DNA of 64,000 nt from an uncultured Microbacterium sp. GTDB lineage: Bacteria > Actinomycetota > Actinomycetes > Actinomycetales > Microbacteriaceae. This document shows positions 1 to 8,581 of this stretch, in pieces; the stretch's first letter is position 1, and each line of letters starts with the position of its first letter. Position numbers and translations under genes: made by a program. The stretch lies in contig NZ_CAMFHZ010000004.1 of the NCBI RefSeq assembly GCF_945952435.1, forward strand, positions 101,377-165,376. The letters run 5' to 3'. The notes below the pieces were generated by a model. The model worked only from the letters and a program-made list of their open reading frames with translations. It was not told the DNA's origin and did not search any database.

Positions 1-449
1 TCGAGGGCGCGGTAGAACGGCAGGTCGGGTGCGTCGGCCTCCACGAAGCCGAGCGACGCATAGAACGGCGCATTCCACGGGACGTCCGCGAAGGTCCGCA
101 GCGTGACCACGTCGTGACCGCGCTCCGCGGCTTCGTCGAGCGCGGCTTCCGCGAGCTCACGCCCGTGTCCTCGGCGCGCATGTGCGGGGAGGACGGAAAG
201 TTGCTCGAGATGAGCGATGCCCCCCTCTTCGAGCACGTGGACGAAGCCGACCGGCTCCCCGGCATCCTCCTCGGCGACGATCAGCACGAAGCCCGGCTCC
301 GTCGCGCGTTCCGCGCCGCTCGGGGCAGCGCCCAGACCGGGCAGCGGAGGAATGCCGGGGAGCGTCGCGAACACCGCGTCGGCCTCGTCCTCGATGCGAG
401 CGAGTTCTGCGAGGTCGGCGTCGGTCGCGATGCGCACGAAGGAGGCCAC
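1..449 (-). CDS. GNAT family N-acetyltransferase, partial (C-terminus outside window)
   Basis: The frame reads off the left edge of the window, so the last residues are missing. About 149 residues are visible, with the GNAT fold signature: a beta4 stretch ending in QLSVLP followed by the acetyl-CoA pyrophosphate loop RRGHGR near residues 92-97, and a late NAPFYASLGF motif typical of the family. The substrate cannot be told. I chose GTG at 449, but a GGAGG lies directly against it, so GTG at 437 (VRIATDAD) is an equally possible start with a 12-nt spacer. It is followed upstream by the tRNA-His terminator, so it is a separate transcript from tRNA-His. Confidence 0.85.
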   Translation of the reverse strand, partial: MASFVRIATDADLAELARIEDEADAVFATLPGIPPLPGLGAAPSGAERATEPGFVLIVAEEDAGEPVGFVHVLEEGGIAHLEQLSVLPAHARRGHGRELAEAALDEAAERGHDVVTLRTFADVPWNAPFYASLGFVEADAPDLPFYRAL

Positions 450-498
450 CCTCCGATGCTAGTCGCGTCGCGCGGCACGGATCGCGCTCGGAAAACGC

Positions 499-530
499 GG
501 AGAGCCCGGATCCGAGGACCCGGGCTCTCC
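499..530 (-). terminator. intrinsic terminator after tRNA-His
   Basis: The arms GGAGAGCCCGG and CCGGGCTCTCC form an 11-bp perfect stem with a 10-nt loop. On the minus strand it is followed by a short GTTTTC tract. It sits 9 nt past the 3' end of tRNA-His and so should end that transcript before the GNAT gene. Confidence 0.75.
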
Positions 531-538
531 GCCTGTGG

Positions 539-612
539 GGTGGCTAACGGGGCTTGAACCCGCGACCCCCGCGACCACAACGCGGTGCTCTACCAACTGA
601 GCTATAGCCACC
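539..612 (-). tRNA. tRNA-His (GTG)
   Basis: The full cloverleaf is visible on the minus strand. The anticodon stem CCGCG/CGCGG encloses the loop TTGTGGT, giving anticodon GTG. The acceptor stem has the extra G-1:C73 pair that is the identity element of tRNA-His. The T-arm contains GGTTCAAGC. CCA is not encoded. Confidence 0.97.
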
Positions 613-647
613 ATGTGCCTGCCGGAGCGGGCAACCTCACCAGTGTA

Positions 648-1274
648 TTACACGTTCGAGGGGAACTCGGACACGACCGCATCGGCGATCGATTGCGCGG
701 CGTCGCTGGTCGGTCCCGGCTCGCCCACGAACACGGCCCTGCGGTAGTACCAGAGCTCGCGGATCGATTCCAGGATGTCGGCCAGGGCACGGTGCCCGCC
801 GTCCTTGGGCGGAGCGTGGAAGAAGACGCGCGGGTACCAGCGGCGGGCGAGTTCCTTGATGCTCGACACGTCGACGTTGCGATAGTGCAGGTACTGGTCG
901 ACCTCGGGCATGTACTTGGCGAGGAACATGCGATCGGTGCCGATGGTGTTGCCGGCAAGGGGTGCCTTGCGCTCCTGCGGCACGAACTGCCGGATGTAGG
1001 CGAGGGTCTGCTCCTGCGCCTCCGCCAGCGTGACCCCGTCGGGGATCTCGTCGAACAGGCCCGAGGTGCGGTGCATCGTGGTGACGAACTCGTTCATCTG
1101 GGCGAGGGCCGGCTCGCTCGCACGGATGACGACCTGGAAGCCGGGGTGCAGCGGGCGCAGCTCGAAGTCGGTGACGACGACCGCGATCTCGACGAGTTCG
1201 TCGATCGCGAGGTCGAGTCCCGTCATCTCGCAGTCGATCCAGACCAGCCGATCGTTCTCGGACGAAGAAACCAT
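648..1274 (-). CDS. orn: Oligoribonuclease (DEDDh 3'-5' exoribonuclease)
   Basis: 208 residues, the usual length for Orn, which degrades 2-5 nt RNA fragments and linear di-nucleotides (pGpG) to mononucleotides in the cytoplasm. ExoI motif WIDCEMTGLD supplies D14 and E16. ExoIII near residues 159-166 (GGHRALAD) supplies the catalytic His161 and Asp166, so it is a DEDDh enzyme. The start ATG lies 6 nt after a TAGGAT hexamer on the minus strand (1281-1286), which predicts a leaderless mRNA; no Shine-Dalgarno is present. The gene stands alone between two tRNA genes. Confidence 0.97.
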   Translation of the reverse strand: MVSSSENDRLVWIDCEMTGLDLAIDELVEIAVVVTDFELRPLHPGFQVVIRASEPALAQMNEFVTTMHRTSGLFDEIPDGVTLAEAQEQTLAYIRQFVPQERKAPLAGNTIGTDRMFLAKYMPEVDQYLHYRNVDVSSIKELARRWYPRVFFHAPPKDGGHRALADILESIRELWYYRRAVFVGEPGPTSDAAQSIADAVVSEFPSNV

Positions 1275-1312
1275 GGAGCCATCCTAATGACGGGCTTCGA
1301 CACGTGAACCGC

Positions 1313-1318
1313 TAGCCT
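1313..1318 (+). promoter_or_regulatory. -10 hexamer of tRNA-Arg promoter (TAGCCT)
   Basis: TAGCCT ends 8 nt before the first base of tRNA-Arg, the right spacing for transcription to begin at or just before the tRNA. No clear -35 is seen. Confidence 0.5.
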
Positions 1319-1326
1319 GGGGGAAG

Positions 1327-1399
1327 GCCCCCTTAGCTCAGTGGACAGAGCGACGGCCTTCTAATCCGTTGGTCGCAGGTTCGAATCCTGCAGGGGGCA
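1327..1399 (+). tRNA. tRNA-Arg (TCT)
   Basis: A 73-nt cloverleaf. The acceptor stem GCCCCCT/AGGGGGC is followed by discriminator A. The anticodon loop CTTCTAA gives TCT, reading AGA. The T-arm GGTTCGAATCC is canonical. CCA is not encoded. Confidence 0.97.
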
Positions 1400-1490
1400 C
1401 TTTTCCATCGCGGGGACGCTCTCCGAGGTCTGCAAGCCCCCTCGCTCGACCCAACGTCCTCCGTGCCGGCGGTGTGCGTCGGCCGATCGT

Positions 1491-2189
1491 TCAGCGGATG
1501 CGACGGATCGGCCAGACCCGGGCCGCGACCAGATCCACGACGATCCACCGCACCGCGCAGGCGGTGGACACAGCCCAGACCACGGAGCCGAGGACATCGG
1601 TGGGGAAGTGCAGGCCGTCGCTCACGACCGCGAGCCCCACGAACGCCGTCATGGCGACGCCGAAGACCACGGGCGCCCAGGCCCAGCGTGTGTGGCGGAG
1701 CAGGAACCAGAACCCGAAGGCGAGCGCGACGACGTAGGCCGTGTGTCCGCTGGGGAAGGACCCGTCCGGCTGCGCAGGAACGAACGGGTGCGCGAGCAGC
1801 GTCGCATCGGGGCGCGGCCTGTCGACGAGGAGTTTGATCGCGGCGACGGGAAGCCAGGTGAGGGCGACGGTCGTCCCGAACAGCACGGCGGTGCGCAGCG
1901 AGCGCGAGACCCACCAGACGAGGGTCGCGATCGCGAGCGTGATCCCGACGGCGGGGATCGGCTCGATGCCGCGGTAGACCGCGCTCGCAACCGCACCCCA
2001 GGCGCCGGTGTGCAGGGTGTTGAGGGCGGTGACCACCGCGTGATCCGGATGCTCCGGCGTCGTCGCGAAGCCGAGTCCGATCACGAAGGCGGCTCCGAGC
2101 GCCGCGACCAGGACCGCGGCCCAGGGGCGTCGGCTCGGGCGGTCGATGCCGGTGAGCCTCCGGGTGCGGGGACGTCGAAGATCGGTCAT
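1491..2189 (-). CDS. PAP2 superfamily membrane phosphatase
   Basis: 232 residues with several hydrophobic segments. The three parts of the PAP2 acid-phosphatase signature are in order: KLLVDRPRP (119-127), PSGHT (146-150) and SDGLHFPTD (190-198, carrying the catalytic His194 and Asp198). Such proteins dephosphorylate lipid phosphates, for example undecaprenyl pyrophosphate or phosphatidic acid, on the outer membrane face; which substrate applies here cannot be decided. I chose ATG 2189 because AAGGA lies about 9 nt upstream. An in-frame start 14 codons earlier lacks that support. The C-terminal coding end faces tRNA-Arg. Confidence 0.9.
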   Translation of the reverse strand: MTDLRRPRTRRLTGIDRPSRRPWAAVLVAALGAAFVIGLGFATTPEHPDHAVVTALNTLHTGAWGAVASAVYRGIEPIPAVGITLAIATLVWWVSRSLRTAVLFGTTVALTWLPVAAIKLLVDRPRPDATLLAHPFVPAQPDGSFPSGHTAYVVALAFGFWFLLRHTRWAWAPVVFGVAMTAFVGLAVVSDGLHFPTDVLGSVVWAVSTACAVRWIVVDLVAARVWPIRRIR

Positions 2190-2349
2190 GGGGCGGATCC
2201 TTCTCGATAGGCGTCCTCGCAGCGGGGACACCGGAGGCGGAGCGCCCGTGCACGGCGCGCCGGAACCATGTTCCCCGGAGCCGGCTAAGGATTGGCCAAG
2301 AAGCCTGACCCGAGGCGTCCCGGGCCTGAGGGTTCCCTGGCCCGAGGAT

Positions 2350-2613
2350 TCACAGACGGAGCGCGGCGACCGCGTCGTCGGCGCTCCAGAAGTCGCCGAC
2401 GATGCGGAACACGCCGGAAGGCAGGTGAAGCCGCTCTGCCCGGTAGCGCAGACCGAGGTCGTGCGGAATGATCCGGAGATGCCCGCGGATGCCGCCCCGG
2501 GCGTCGACGACGCGCCAGAGACGCTCGCCGACGGGCTGCAGCGTCTCGGCGGCGCGGCGCAGGCTCGGGGTGGCCCAACGGACCGTGGGTGCGGACGAGA
2601 GGTTCGTGCTCAT
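2350..2613 (-). CDS. Conserved small hypothetical protein (87 aa)
   Basis: A good GGAGG lies 6 nt before the ATG. The 87-residue product is soluble, with no membrane segment, signal peptide or cysteine cluster. It looks like a single small alpha/beta domain: a basic N-terminal half ending in GERLWRVVDARGG, then LRIIPHDLGLRYRAERLHL, then an FRIVGDFWSADDAVAAL tail. I do not recognise the family. The residue alternation and strong RBS argue that it is real. It is divergent from the LysE gene, whose promoter lies within the 90-nt spacer. Confidence 0.7.
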   Translation of the reverse strand: MSTNLSSAPTVRWATPSLRRAAETLQPVGERLWRVVDARGGIRGHLRIIPHDLGLRYRAERLHLPSGVFRIVGDFWSADDAVAALRL

Positions 2614-2702
2614 GGTGTTCCTCCTTCTCTTTCGAACATAGAGACGACCACCGACATTCGCCCAGGGGCCGGCGTCCCGGCGGCTCTCCCTACACTGAAT
2701 CC

Positions 2703-3329
2703 GTGACTGTGACCGTGTGGCTCTCCCTGGTCGTCGCGTGCCTCGTGATCAGCCTCACGCCCGGCGCCGGCGCCATCAACACCATGACGAACGCGCTCAA
2801 CGAGGGGTGGCGCCGCTCCATCTGGGGGATCATCGGACAGCAGCTCGCCCTCGTCGTCCATGTCGCGATCGTGGCGGCCGGCGTCGGTCTGCTCGTGGCG
2901 CGGCTGCCCTGGCTCTTCGAGACGATCCGCTACCTGGGCGCCGCCTACCTGGTGTTCCTCGGGCTCAGGTTGATCGTCGCCCGGGTTCCCGACGTGTCCG
3001 CCCAGGACGACATCCCGCGCACCACGGAGGGACGCTGGTCGATGCTGGGACGGGGCTTCTGGGTCAATCTGCTCAATCCCAAGGCGATCGTGTTCTTCCT
3101 CGCCTTCGTTCCTCAGTTCATCCGCCTGGACCTCGACCCCTGGCCGCAGTATCTGCTGTTGATCGCGACGGTCGTCGTGATCGACATCGTCGTCATGTGG
3201 TTCGTGTTCGCCGCCGCAGCGCGTACCTTCCGACGCCTCACGGCGACGAAGGCGGGGCAGCGCCGGCTCAACCTCGTGTTCGGGCTCCTGTTCATCGCCG
3301 TCGCCGCGTTGCTGCTCTTCGTGCACTGA
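2703..3329 (+). CDS. LysE/RhtB family amino-acid exporter
   Basis: 208 residues, almost entirely hydrophobic, with about six membrane segments. The N-terminal TPGAGAINTMTNAL block and the mid-protein LNPKAIVFFLAFVPQF block are the two most conserved stretches of the LysE/RhtB translocator family, which exports amino acids or related metabolites using the proton gradient. The cargo is unknown. GTG 2703 is preceded by TACACT (2691-2696) with a 6-nt gap, a leaderless promoter. The in-frame ATG at 2589 far upstream would overlap the neighbouring promoter region and adds a charged, non-family N-terminus. Confidence 0.9.
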   Translation: MTVTVWLSLVVACLVISLTPGAGAINTMTNALNEGWRRSIWGIIGQQLALVVHVAIVAAGVGLLVARLPWLFETIRYLGAAYLVFLGLRLIVARVPDVSAQDDIPRTTEGRWSMLGRGFWVNLLNPKAIVFFLAFVPQFIRLDLDPWPQYLLLIATVVVIDIVVMWFVFAAAARTFRRLTATKAGQRRLNLVFGLLFIAVAALLLFVH

Positions 3330-3505
3330 GCGGTGCGTGCGCGGCGCCGCCCCGGCGCGCGTGCGAGCGTTGTTCGTCGTTCCGCACAACGTCGCGCTTC
3401 AACGCGTTCTCCACGGGTTGCGCCGAGCGGAGCGGCGGTCTGCCGCCCAGGCGCCACGCTGTCGTCAGGAGGGCGCCGCCGGGTGCCCCGAGAGGAGCAG
3501 AGGAC

Positions 3506-4012
3506 ATGGTCGACACCATCACCGTCGTCGGGAACGTCGCGTCCCCGCCGGAGGGAGGACGCACCGCCACCGGGATCGAGACGTTGACGTTCCGGCTGGC
3601 ATCGAACCATCGCCGGCAGGATCCGCGGACGGGCGCCTGGATCGACGCGGGCACGAACTTCTACACCGTTCGTGCCTATCGATGGCTGGCGGAGAACGCC
3701 GCGGCCTCCCTGAACAAGGGCGACAGCGTCCTCGTCACGGGAAGGCTGAAGCTGCGGGAGTGGTCCACGCCGGAGGGCAAGCGCGGGCTCGCCGTCGAGA
3801 TCGAGGCGGACAGCATCGGACCCGATCTGCGGTGGGGGCGCAGCACGTTCCGCAGAGTGTCCCACCAGGTCCCGCCCGAACCCGAGCGAGGCGGCGGTTC
3901 GAGCACCGCGGCGACCGAGACCGTCGAGCAGGACCGGGAGCCCGTCAGTGTGGGTGCGGGATCGAGCGCGCAGGACGACTGGGCGCCGAGCGACGGAGAC
4001 ACTCCGTTCTGA
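3506..4012 (+). CDS. ssb: Single-stranded DNA-binding protein (SSB paralogue)
   Basis: 168 residues. An N-terminal OB fold (about 1-110, with VVGNVASPP and VRAYRWLAENAAASLNKGDSV) is followed by a Gly/Ser/Glu-rich linker. The acidic tail ends in DGDTPF, the motif that recruits SSB-interacting proteins. Actinobacteria normally carry the housekeeping ssb between rpsF and rpsR. This copy has no ribosomal neighbours, so it is probably a second SSB, often linked to competence or stress DNA metabolism. GAGGAG and AGAGGAC precede the ATG. Confidence 0.92.
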   Translation: MVDTITVVGNVASPPEGGRTATGIETLTFRLASNHRRQDPRTGAWIDAGTNFYTVRAYRWLAENAAASLNKGDSVLVTGRLKLREWSTPEGKRGLAVEIEADSIGPDLRWGRSTFRRVSHQVPPEPERGGGSSTAATETVEQDREPVSVGAGSSAQDDWAPSDGDTPF

Positions 4013-4041
4013 CAGCGGACGCGCCGCCTAGACTCTCTAGC

Positions 4042-4581
4042 GTGCAGACATCTCGGACCGCCTCGCGGCATCCGCGCGTGACGGCGATGACAGGTCGTGC
4101 GGGAATGGCGTTGGTCGGCGGTGTGCTGGCGGTGCTCGTGCTTGCGGGATGTACGGCGACGAGCCCGGGGCCCGCCTCATCGGCTTCGGGGGCCGCATCC
4201 CCGAGTTCGTCGCCCGCACCGGCCTCCGCCCCGCCGAGTGCCGCACCAGTGCTGCATCCCGAGGGGAGCGCGCAGGACAACCTTCCTCTGTTCGCCGCGG
4301 TCGTCGCCCAGGTCTGGGCCTCGCCGCAGCGCGCATCGAGCGCGGCATACGTGGAAGCACTGAGCACGGCCGGGTTCGCGCGCGCCGACATGCAGCGCAC
4401 GGCGGACGAGTCGACCGTCGGCAATCCGGCGGAGAGCGTGCAGTTCTCCGTGCGCTGGGGTGCGACGGAGTGCCTGGTCGGTCAGGTGGGGCCGTCCACG
4501 GGGGACCCCGTCACGATCGTTCTGCCGCAGCTCGCCGGGGGCCGCTGCCTGATCGGGAAGACGGAACCCGTCGGGGGCTGA
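4042..4581 (+). CDS. Putative secreted lipoprotein, unknown function
   Basis: 179 residues. A basic N-terminus and a hydrophobic segment end in the lipobox VLAGC near residue 37, followed by a long Ala/Ser/Pro linker (about 40-72) and a compact C-terminal domain of about 105 residues. That domain holds two further cysteines (TECLVG and GGRCLIG), likely a disulphide. It should be diacylated and anchored outside the membrane. GTG 4042 follows TAGACT (4029-4034) by 7 nt, predicting leaderless translation. The downstream ATG at 4087 would still keep the signal sequence and cannot be excluded. No family recognised. Confidence 0.8.
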   Translation: MQTSRTASRHPRVTAMTGRAGMALVGGVLAVLVLAGCTATSPGPASSASGAASPSSSPAPASAPPSAAPVLHPEGSAQDNLPLFAAVVAQVWASPQRASSAAYVEALSTAGFARADMQRTADESTVGNPAESVQFSVRWGATECLVGQVGPSTGDPVTIVLPQLAGGRCLIGKTEPVGG

Positions 4582-4701
4582 GCGTGCGCCCGACCCGAGG
4601 CCGTGGGCACAGGTAGGCTGGAGTGTCGATTCCGTGCCCGTGGGCCGGTGCGACCCGCAGCCGTTCGCAAGCGTCGTTGCTACGACAGAAGGAGCGCCCT
4701 C

Positions 4702-6381
4702 GTGGCCGAATACATCTACTCCATGGTCCGAGCCCGGAAGGCGGTCGGCGACAAGCTGATCCTCGACGACGTCACCATGGCGTTCCTGCCCGGGGCGAAG
4801 ATCGGCATGGTCGGTCCGAACGGCGCCGGAAAGTCGACGATTCTGAAGATCATGGCGGGGCTCGACGCGCCCTCCAACGGTGAGGCGAAGCTGACTCCCG
4901 GCTTCAGCGTGGGCATCCTCATGCAGGAGCCAGAGCTCGACGAGACGAAGACGGTTCTGGAGAACATCCAGGAGGGCGTCGCGATCAAGGCGAAGGTCGA
5001 CCGCTTCAACGAGATCTCCGCGCTCATGGCGGACCCGGATGCGGACTTCGACTCCCTGCTGGCGGAGATGGGCGTGCTGCAGGAGGAGATCGACGCCGCG
5101 GACGGGTGGGACCTCGACTCCCAGCTCGAACAGGCCATGGACGCACTGCGCACCCCGCCCGCCGATGCGAGCGTGGAGAACCTCTCCGGCGGTGAGAAGC
5201 GTCGCGTGGCGCTCGCCAAGCTCCTCCTGCAGAAGCCGGATCTGCTCCTGCTCGATGAGCCCACGAACCACCTCGACGCCGAGAGCGTGCTCTGGCTGGA
5301 GAAGCACCTGCAGGCCTACAAGGGCGCCGTGATCGCGATCACCCACGACCGGTACTTCCTCGACAACATGGCCGAATGGATCGCCGAGGTCGACCGCGGC
5401 CGCCTGATCGGCTACGAGGGCAACTACTCCACCTATCTGGAGAAGAAGGCCGAGCGCCTCGACATCCAGGGCAAGAAGGACGCCAAGCTCGCGAAGCGCC
5501 TCAAGGACGAGCTCGAATGGGTCCGGTCGAGCGCCAAGGGACGCCAGACCAAGTCCAAGGCCCGTCTGGCGCGCTACGAGGAGATGGCTGCCGAGGCTGA
5601 GCGCACCAGGAAGCTCGACTTCGAGGAGATCCAGATTCCGGCCGGTCCGCGACTGGGCAGCGTCGTCATCGAGGCGAAGAACCTGGAGAAGGGCTTCGAC
5701 GGGCGCTCGCTCATCGACGGCTTGAGCTTCAGCCTTCCGCCGAACGGCATCGTGGGCGTGATCGGTCCGAACGGCGTCGGCAAGACGACGCTCTTCAAGA
5801 CCATCGTGGGGCTCGAACCGCTCGACGGGGGCGAGCTCAAGGTCGGGGAGACGGTCAAGATCAGCTATGTCGACCAGTCCCGGGCCAGCATCGACCCCGA
5901 CAAGACGCTGTGGGAGGTCGTGTCGGACGGATTGGACATCATGATGGTCGGCAAGACGGAGATCCCGTCGCGCGCCTACGTCTCCAAGTTCGGGTTCAAG
6001 GGACCGGATCAGCAGAAGAAAGCGGGCGTCCTCTCGGGCGGTGAGCGCAACCGGCTGAATCTCGCCCTGACCCTCAAGGAGGGCGGCAACCTGCTCCTCC
6101 TCGACGAGCCGACCAACGACCTCGACGTCGAGACCCTCGGATCCCTCGAGAACGCCCTGCTGGAGTTCCCCGGTTGTGCCGTGGTCATCACCCACGACCG
6201 GTGGTTCCTCGACCGCATCGCGACGCACATCCTGGCCTACGAGGGAACCGACGAGAACCCCGACCGGTGGTACTGGTTCGAGGGCAACTTCGAGGCCTAC
6301 GAGAAGAACAAGATCGAGCGCCTCGGTCCCGACGCGGCCAACCCCCACCGTTCGACCCACCGTCGCCTGACCCGTGACTGA
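4702..6381 (+). CDS. ettA: Energy-dependent translational throttle protein EttA (ABC-F ATPase)
   Basis: 559 residues with two ABC cassettes and no membrane segments. Cassette 1 has Walker A GPNGAGKST (38-46), signature LSGGE and Walker B LLLLDEPTNHLD. Cassette 2 has GPNGVGKTT, LSGGE and LLLLDEPTNDLD. Between them is the charged helical P-site tRNA interaction linker (DAKLAKRLKDELEWVRSSAKGRQ). EttA binds the ribosomal E site and gates the first peptide bond according to ATP level. GTG is preceded by AAGGAG at 4689-4694. A TAGGCT at 4615-4620 is a plausible promoter. The stop overlaps the next gene's GTG by 8 nt, so the two are co-translated. Confidence 0.96.
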   Translation: MAEYIYSMVRARKAVGDKLILDDVTMAFLPGAKIGMVGPNGAGKSTILKIMAGLDAPSNGEAKLTPGFSVGILMQEPELDETKTVLENIQEGVAIKAKVDRFNEISALMADPDADFDSLLAEMGVLQEEIDAADGWDLDSQLEQAMDALRTPPADASVENLSGGEKRRVALAKLLLQKPDLLLLDEPTNHLDAESVLWLEKHLQAYKGAVIAITHDRYFLDNMAEWIAEVDRGRLIGYEGNYSTYLEKKAERLDIQGKKDAKLAKRLKDELEWVRSSAKGRQTKSKARLARYEEMAAEAERTRKLDFEEIQIPAGPRLGSVVIEAKNLEKGFDGRSLIDGLSFSLPPNGIVGVIGPNGVGKTTLFKTIVGLEPLDGGELKVGETVKISYVDQSRASIDPDKTLWEVVSDGLDIMMVGKTEIPSRAYVSKFGFKGPDQQKKAGVLSGGERNRLNLALTLKEGGNLLLLDEPTNDLDVETLGSLENALLEFPGCAVVITHDRWFLDRIATHILAYEGTDENPDRWYWFEGNFEAYEKNKIERLGPDAANPHRSTHRRLTRD

Positions 6382-6892
6382 GCCCGTCGGAACCGAGGAG
6401 GGGCGCGCGATCACCGCGTTCTCGGCACGTCTGCACATCCCCATCCAGTTGCGCTGGGGGGACCTCGACGCCTTCAACCACGTCAACAACACCTCGATGC
6501 TCAAGCTTCTCGAAGAGGCGAGGGTGCGGGCGTTCTGGCGTCCCGACGAGGGGGAGGAGGCACTGAGCACGGCGATCCTGGACTCCGGCATCGACGCGGG
6601 CGTGATCACGCTCGTCGCGCGGCAGGAGATCGAGTACGTCGCGCCGGTGCCCTACCAGCGTCGTCCGCTCGAGGTGCAGATGTGGTTCGGCAAGCTCGGG
6701 GGCTCGAGCATCGAGGTCTGCTACGAGGTTTACAACGACCCGTCGTTCGAGGAACGCGTGCTGTACGCGCGATCGACGGCGATCATCGTCCTCGTGAACC
6801 CCGCCACCGGGCGCCCGACGCGGATCACCCCGGAGATGCGTGCGGTCTGGGCGCCCTACACGGGTGCACCGATCGTCTTCGCGCACGGCTGA
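6374..6892 (+). CDS. Acyl-CoA thioesterase, 4HBT hotdog family
   Basis: 172 residues with one hotdog domain. The active-site loop RWGDLDAFNHVNN carries the catalytic Asp of the 4-hydroxybenzoyl-CoA thioesterase type. Mid-protein strands EIEYVAPVPY and LEVQMWFGKL fit the fold. It hydrolyses an acyl- or aryl-CoA; the natural substrate is unknown. The GTG lies inside the 3' end of ettA (8-nt overlap), so expression should depend on ettA translation. It faces the tesB gene convergently. Confidence 0.9.
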   Translation: MTEPVGTEEGRAITAFSARLHIPIQLRWGDLDAFNHVNNTSMLKLLEEARVRAFWRPDEGEEALSTAILDSGIDAGVITLVARQEIEYVAPVPYQRRPLEVQMWFGKLGGSSIEVCYEVYNDPSFEERVLYARSTAIIVLVNPATGRPTRITPEMRAVWAPYTGAPIVFAHG

Positions 6893-6977
6893 GCGGGGCC
6901 CGCGGGATCGGGTGGTCCGGCCGCATTCCGCGGTGCGAGGCAGACGACGAGAACGTCGCGCCGTATGGGCCGGGGGG

Positions 6978-7862
6978 TCACTCCTGCGGCACGCGCACGG
7001 TGATCTCCTGTGCGACGCTGGCGACGAGGCGGCCTTCCCGGTCGTAGATGCGCCCGGTGGCGAGGCCGCGCCCTCCGCGCGCGTTCGGGGACTCCTGCAC
7101 GTACAGCAGCCAGTCGTCCACACGGCCGGGACGGTGCCACCACATCGCGTGGTCGAGGCTCGCGACCTTCAAGCCCGGCGTCGCCCAGCTCAGGCCGTGC
7201 GCACGGAGGATCGACTCCTGAATCGACATGTCGCTGAGGTAGGCGAGTGCCGCCCGGTGCAGCGCGGGATCGTCGGGGAACGGTGCGCGCAGGCGCATCC
7301 ACACGGCCTGTCGTGCGCGGCGCTCCGGATCGGCATGGAGGTACAGCGGCCCCTCCACATGGCGCATGTCGACAGGGCGCTCGGACAGCATCCGCACCGA
7401 CAGCGGGGGGATGCCGTCGGAGAGCTCTTCGTCGGGTCTCAGCGTGTCGGGATCGGGGATCCCGTCCGGCAGGGGCTCGGCGTGCTCGATACCGGGGTTC
7501 TCGTCCTGAAACGACGCGATCATCGAGAAGATCGGAACGCCGTTCTGATAGGCCTGCGCGCGCCGCGTGGAGAAGGAGCGCCCGTCGTGGATCCGGTCGA
7601 CGGCGAAGGTGACGCCCTGCGTGGCATCCCCCGCCCGCAGGAAGTAGCCGTGCATCGAATGCGGCACCCGCCCGGTCGGCATCGTCCGCTCCGCCGCGAT
7701 GATGGACTGACCGAGCACCTGGCCGCCGTAGATACGGCCCGTGGGCATCGGGTGCGAGGAGCCGGTGAAGATGTCCTCCGTGGTCCGTGCCTCGGTGGAT
7801 CCGAGATTCAGGATCCGGAGCAGCATGTCGACCGAGCGTCGGGCGTCCTCATCCGATGACAT
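6978..7862 (-). CDS. tesB: Acyl-CoA thioesterase II (TesB)
   Basis: 294 residues, the family's usual length, made of two tandem hotdog domains. Domain 1 shows GRIYGGQVLGQSIIAA and the FLRAGD loop. Domain 2 has ASLDHAMWWHRP (catalytic Asp) and the terminal block GGRGLATG...VASVAQE, whose Gln completes the Asp-Thr-Gln site. It hydrolyses medium and long acyl-CoAs. The ATG is preceded by GGAGAGGA. It is the second thioesterase in a 1.5-kb stretch, convergent with the 4HBT gene. Confidence 0.95.
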   Translation of the reverse strand: MSSDEDARRSVDMLLRILNLGSTEARTTEDIFTGSSHPMPTGRIYGGQVLGQSIIAAERTMPTGRVPHSMHGYFLRAGDATQGVTFAVDRIHDGRSFSTRRAQAYQNGVPIFSMIASFQDENPGIEHAEPLPDGIPDPDTLRPDEELSDGIPPLSVRMLSERPVDMRHVEGPLYLHADPERRARQAVWMRLRAPFPDDPALHRAALAYLSDMSIQESILRAHGLSWATPGLKVASLDHAMWWHRPGRVDDWLLYVQESPNARGGRGLATGRIYDREGRLVASVAQEITVRVPQE

Positions 7863-7924
7863 GGGGTCCTCTCCGCCGTGGTCGCGGCCGGGAGGGTCGC
7901 GCGCCGATTGCTAGTTTAGAGGGC

Positions 7925-8581
7925 GTGCCCACGCCGCTGATCCTCGCCGATGCCGACACCGCCCACGACGCTCTGACGTTCGTGTCCCGTGCCGCGCGCG
8001 CCGGAGACGAGGGCGTGCGTCTGCAGGCGCACGACGGAGTCCTGGCGATGACCGCGGCCGCGCTCGCGCCGCAGGGACTGTTCGATCAGACGCCGACGAT
8101 CCTCGCGATGCGGATCGTGCACGCGGATCCCGAGCTGCGCTGCGACATCGTGATCGGCGAACTGGGCGCCACCGACGATCCTCGCGCTCTGGCGCTGCCC
8201 GACACGGGGCGCAGTCCCGCCTGGGCAGGGGTCGCTCCTCCCCGCGGCGGCTGGGAGCGCGTCGGCGAGCTCGGCGCCGACATCGTCGCGCAGCGGGCCC
8301 AATGGGGCATCTCGGCCGTCGCGCACGGCTCCCCGGACGGATCCGGCGAGGAGGCGGTGCGTGCGCTGCGTGCGGCGATCTGGGGCGAACCCGACGCGGA
8401 TCTCCTCGGCCTGCCTCGGGGTGTCGCGTTCGCCGCGCACGCCTTCGGCTTCATCTCCGGTGCCGAGCGGGTGCCGGTCACCGCCTCGGGACGCTGGACG
8501 CGGCTCGCCTTCGCGCGGGGCCATGTGCTGAGCCGCGGACCCGCCGCGACCGGCCTCACGCCCGTTCGCGTGACGGGCTGA
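7925..8581 (+). CDS. Conserved actinobacterial hypothetical protein
   Basis: 218 residues, soluble, rich in Ala and Gly. It has a repeated FDQTPTILAMRIVHADPEL block, DIVIGELGATDDPRALALPDTGRSPAWAG, and a C-terminal LGLPRGVAFAAHAFGFI. I recall similar proteins only as uncharacterised actinobacterial families and do not assign a role. GTG 7925 is preceded by TAGTTT (7912-7917) with a 7-nt gap, a leaderless promoter. The 3' end overlaps the convergent XRE gene by 26 nt. Confidence 0.75.
   Translation: MPTPLILADADTAHDALTFVSRAARAGDEGVRLQAHDGVLAMTAAALAPQGLFDQTPTILAMRIVHADPELRCDIVIGELGATDDPRALALPDTGRSPAWAGVAPPRGGWERVGELGADIVAQRAQWGISAVAHGSPDGSGEEAVRALRAAIWGEPDADLLGLPRGVAFAAHAFGFISGAERVPVTASGRWTRLAFARGHVLSRGPAATGLTPVRVTG

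Noticed and set aside
3330..3505. A gene in the 175-nt gap before ssb
   Set aside because: Short out-of-frame fragments only; no RBS or motif. Most likely promoter DNA.
4177..6609. An 810-codon minus-strand frame opposite ettA
   Set aside because: The product is low-complexity (Val/Glu/Leu/Arg) and has no domain. EttA on the other strand has all ABC motifs.
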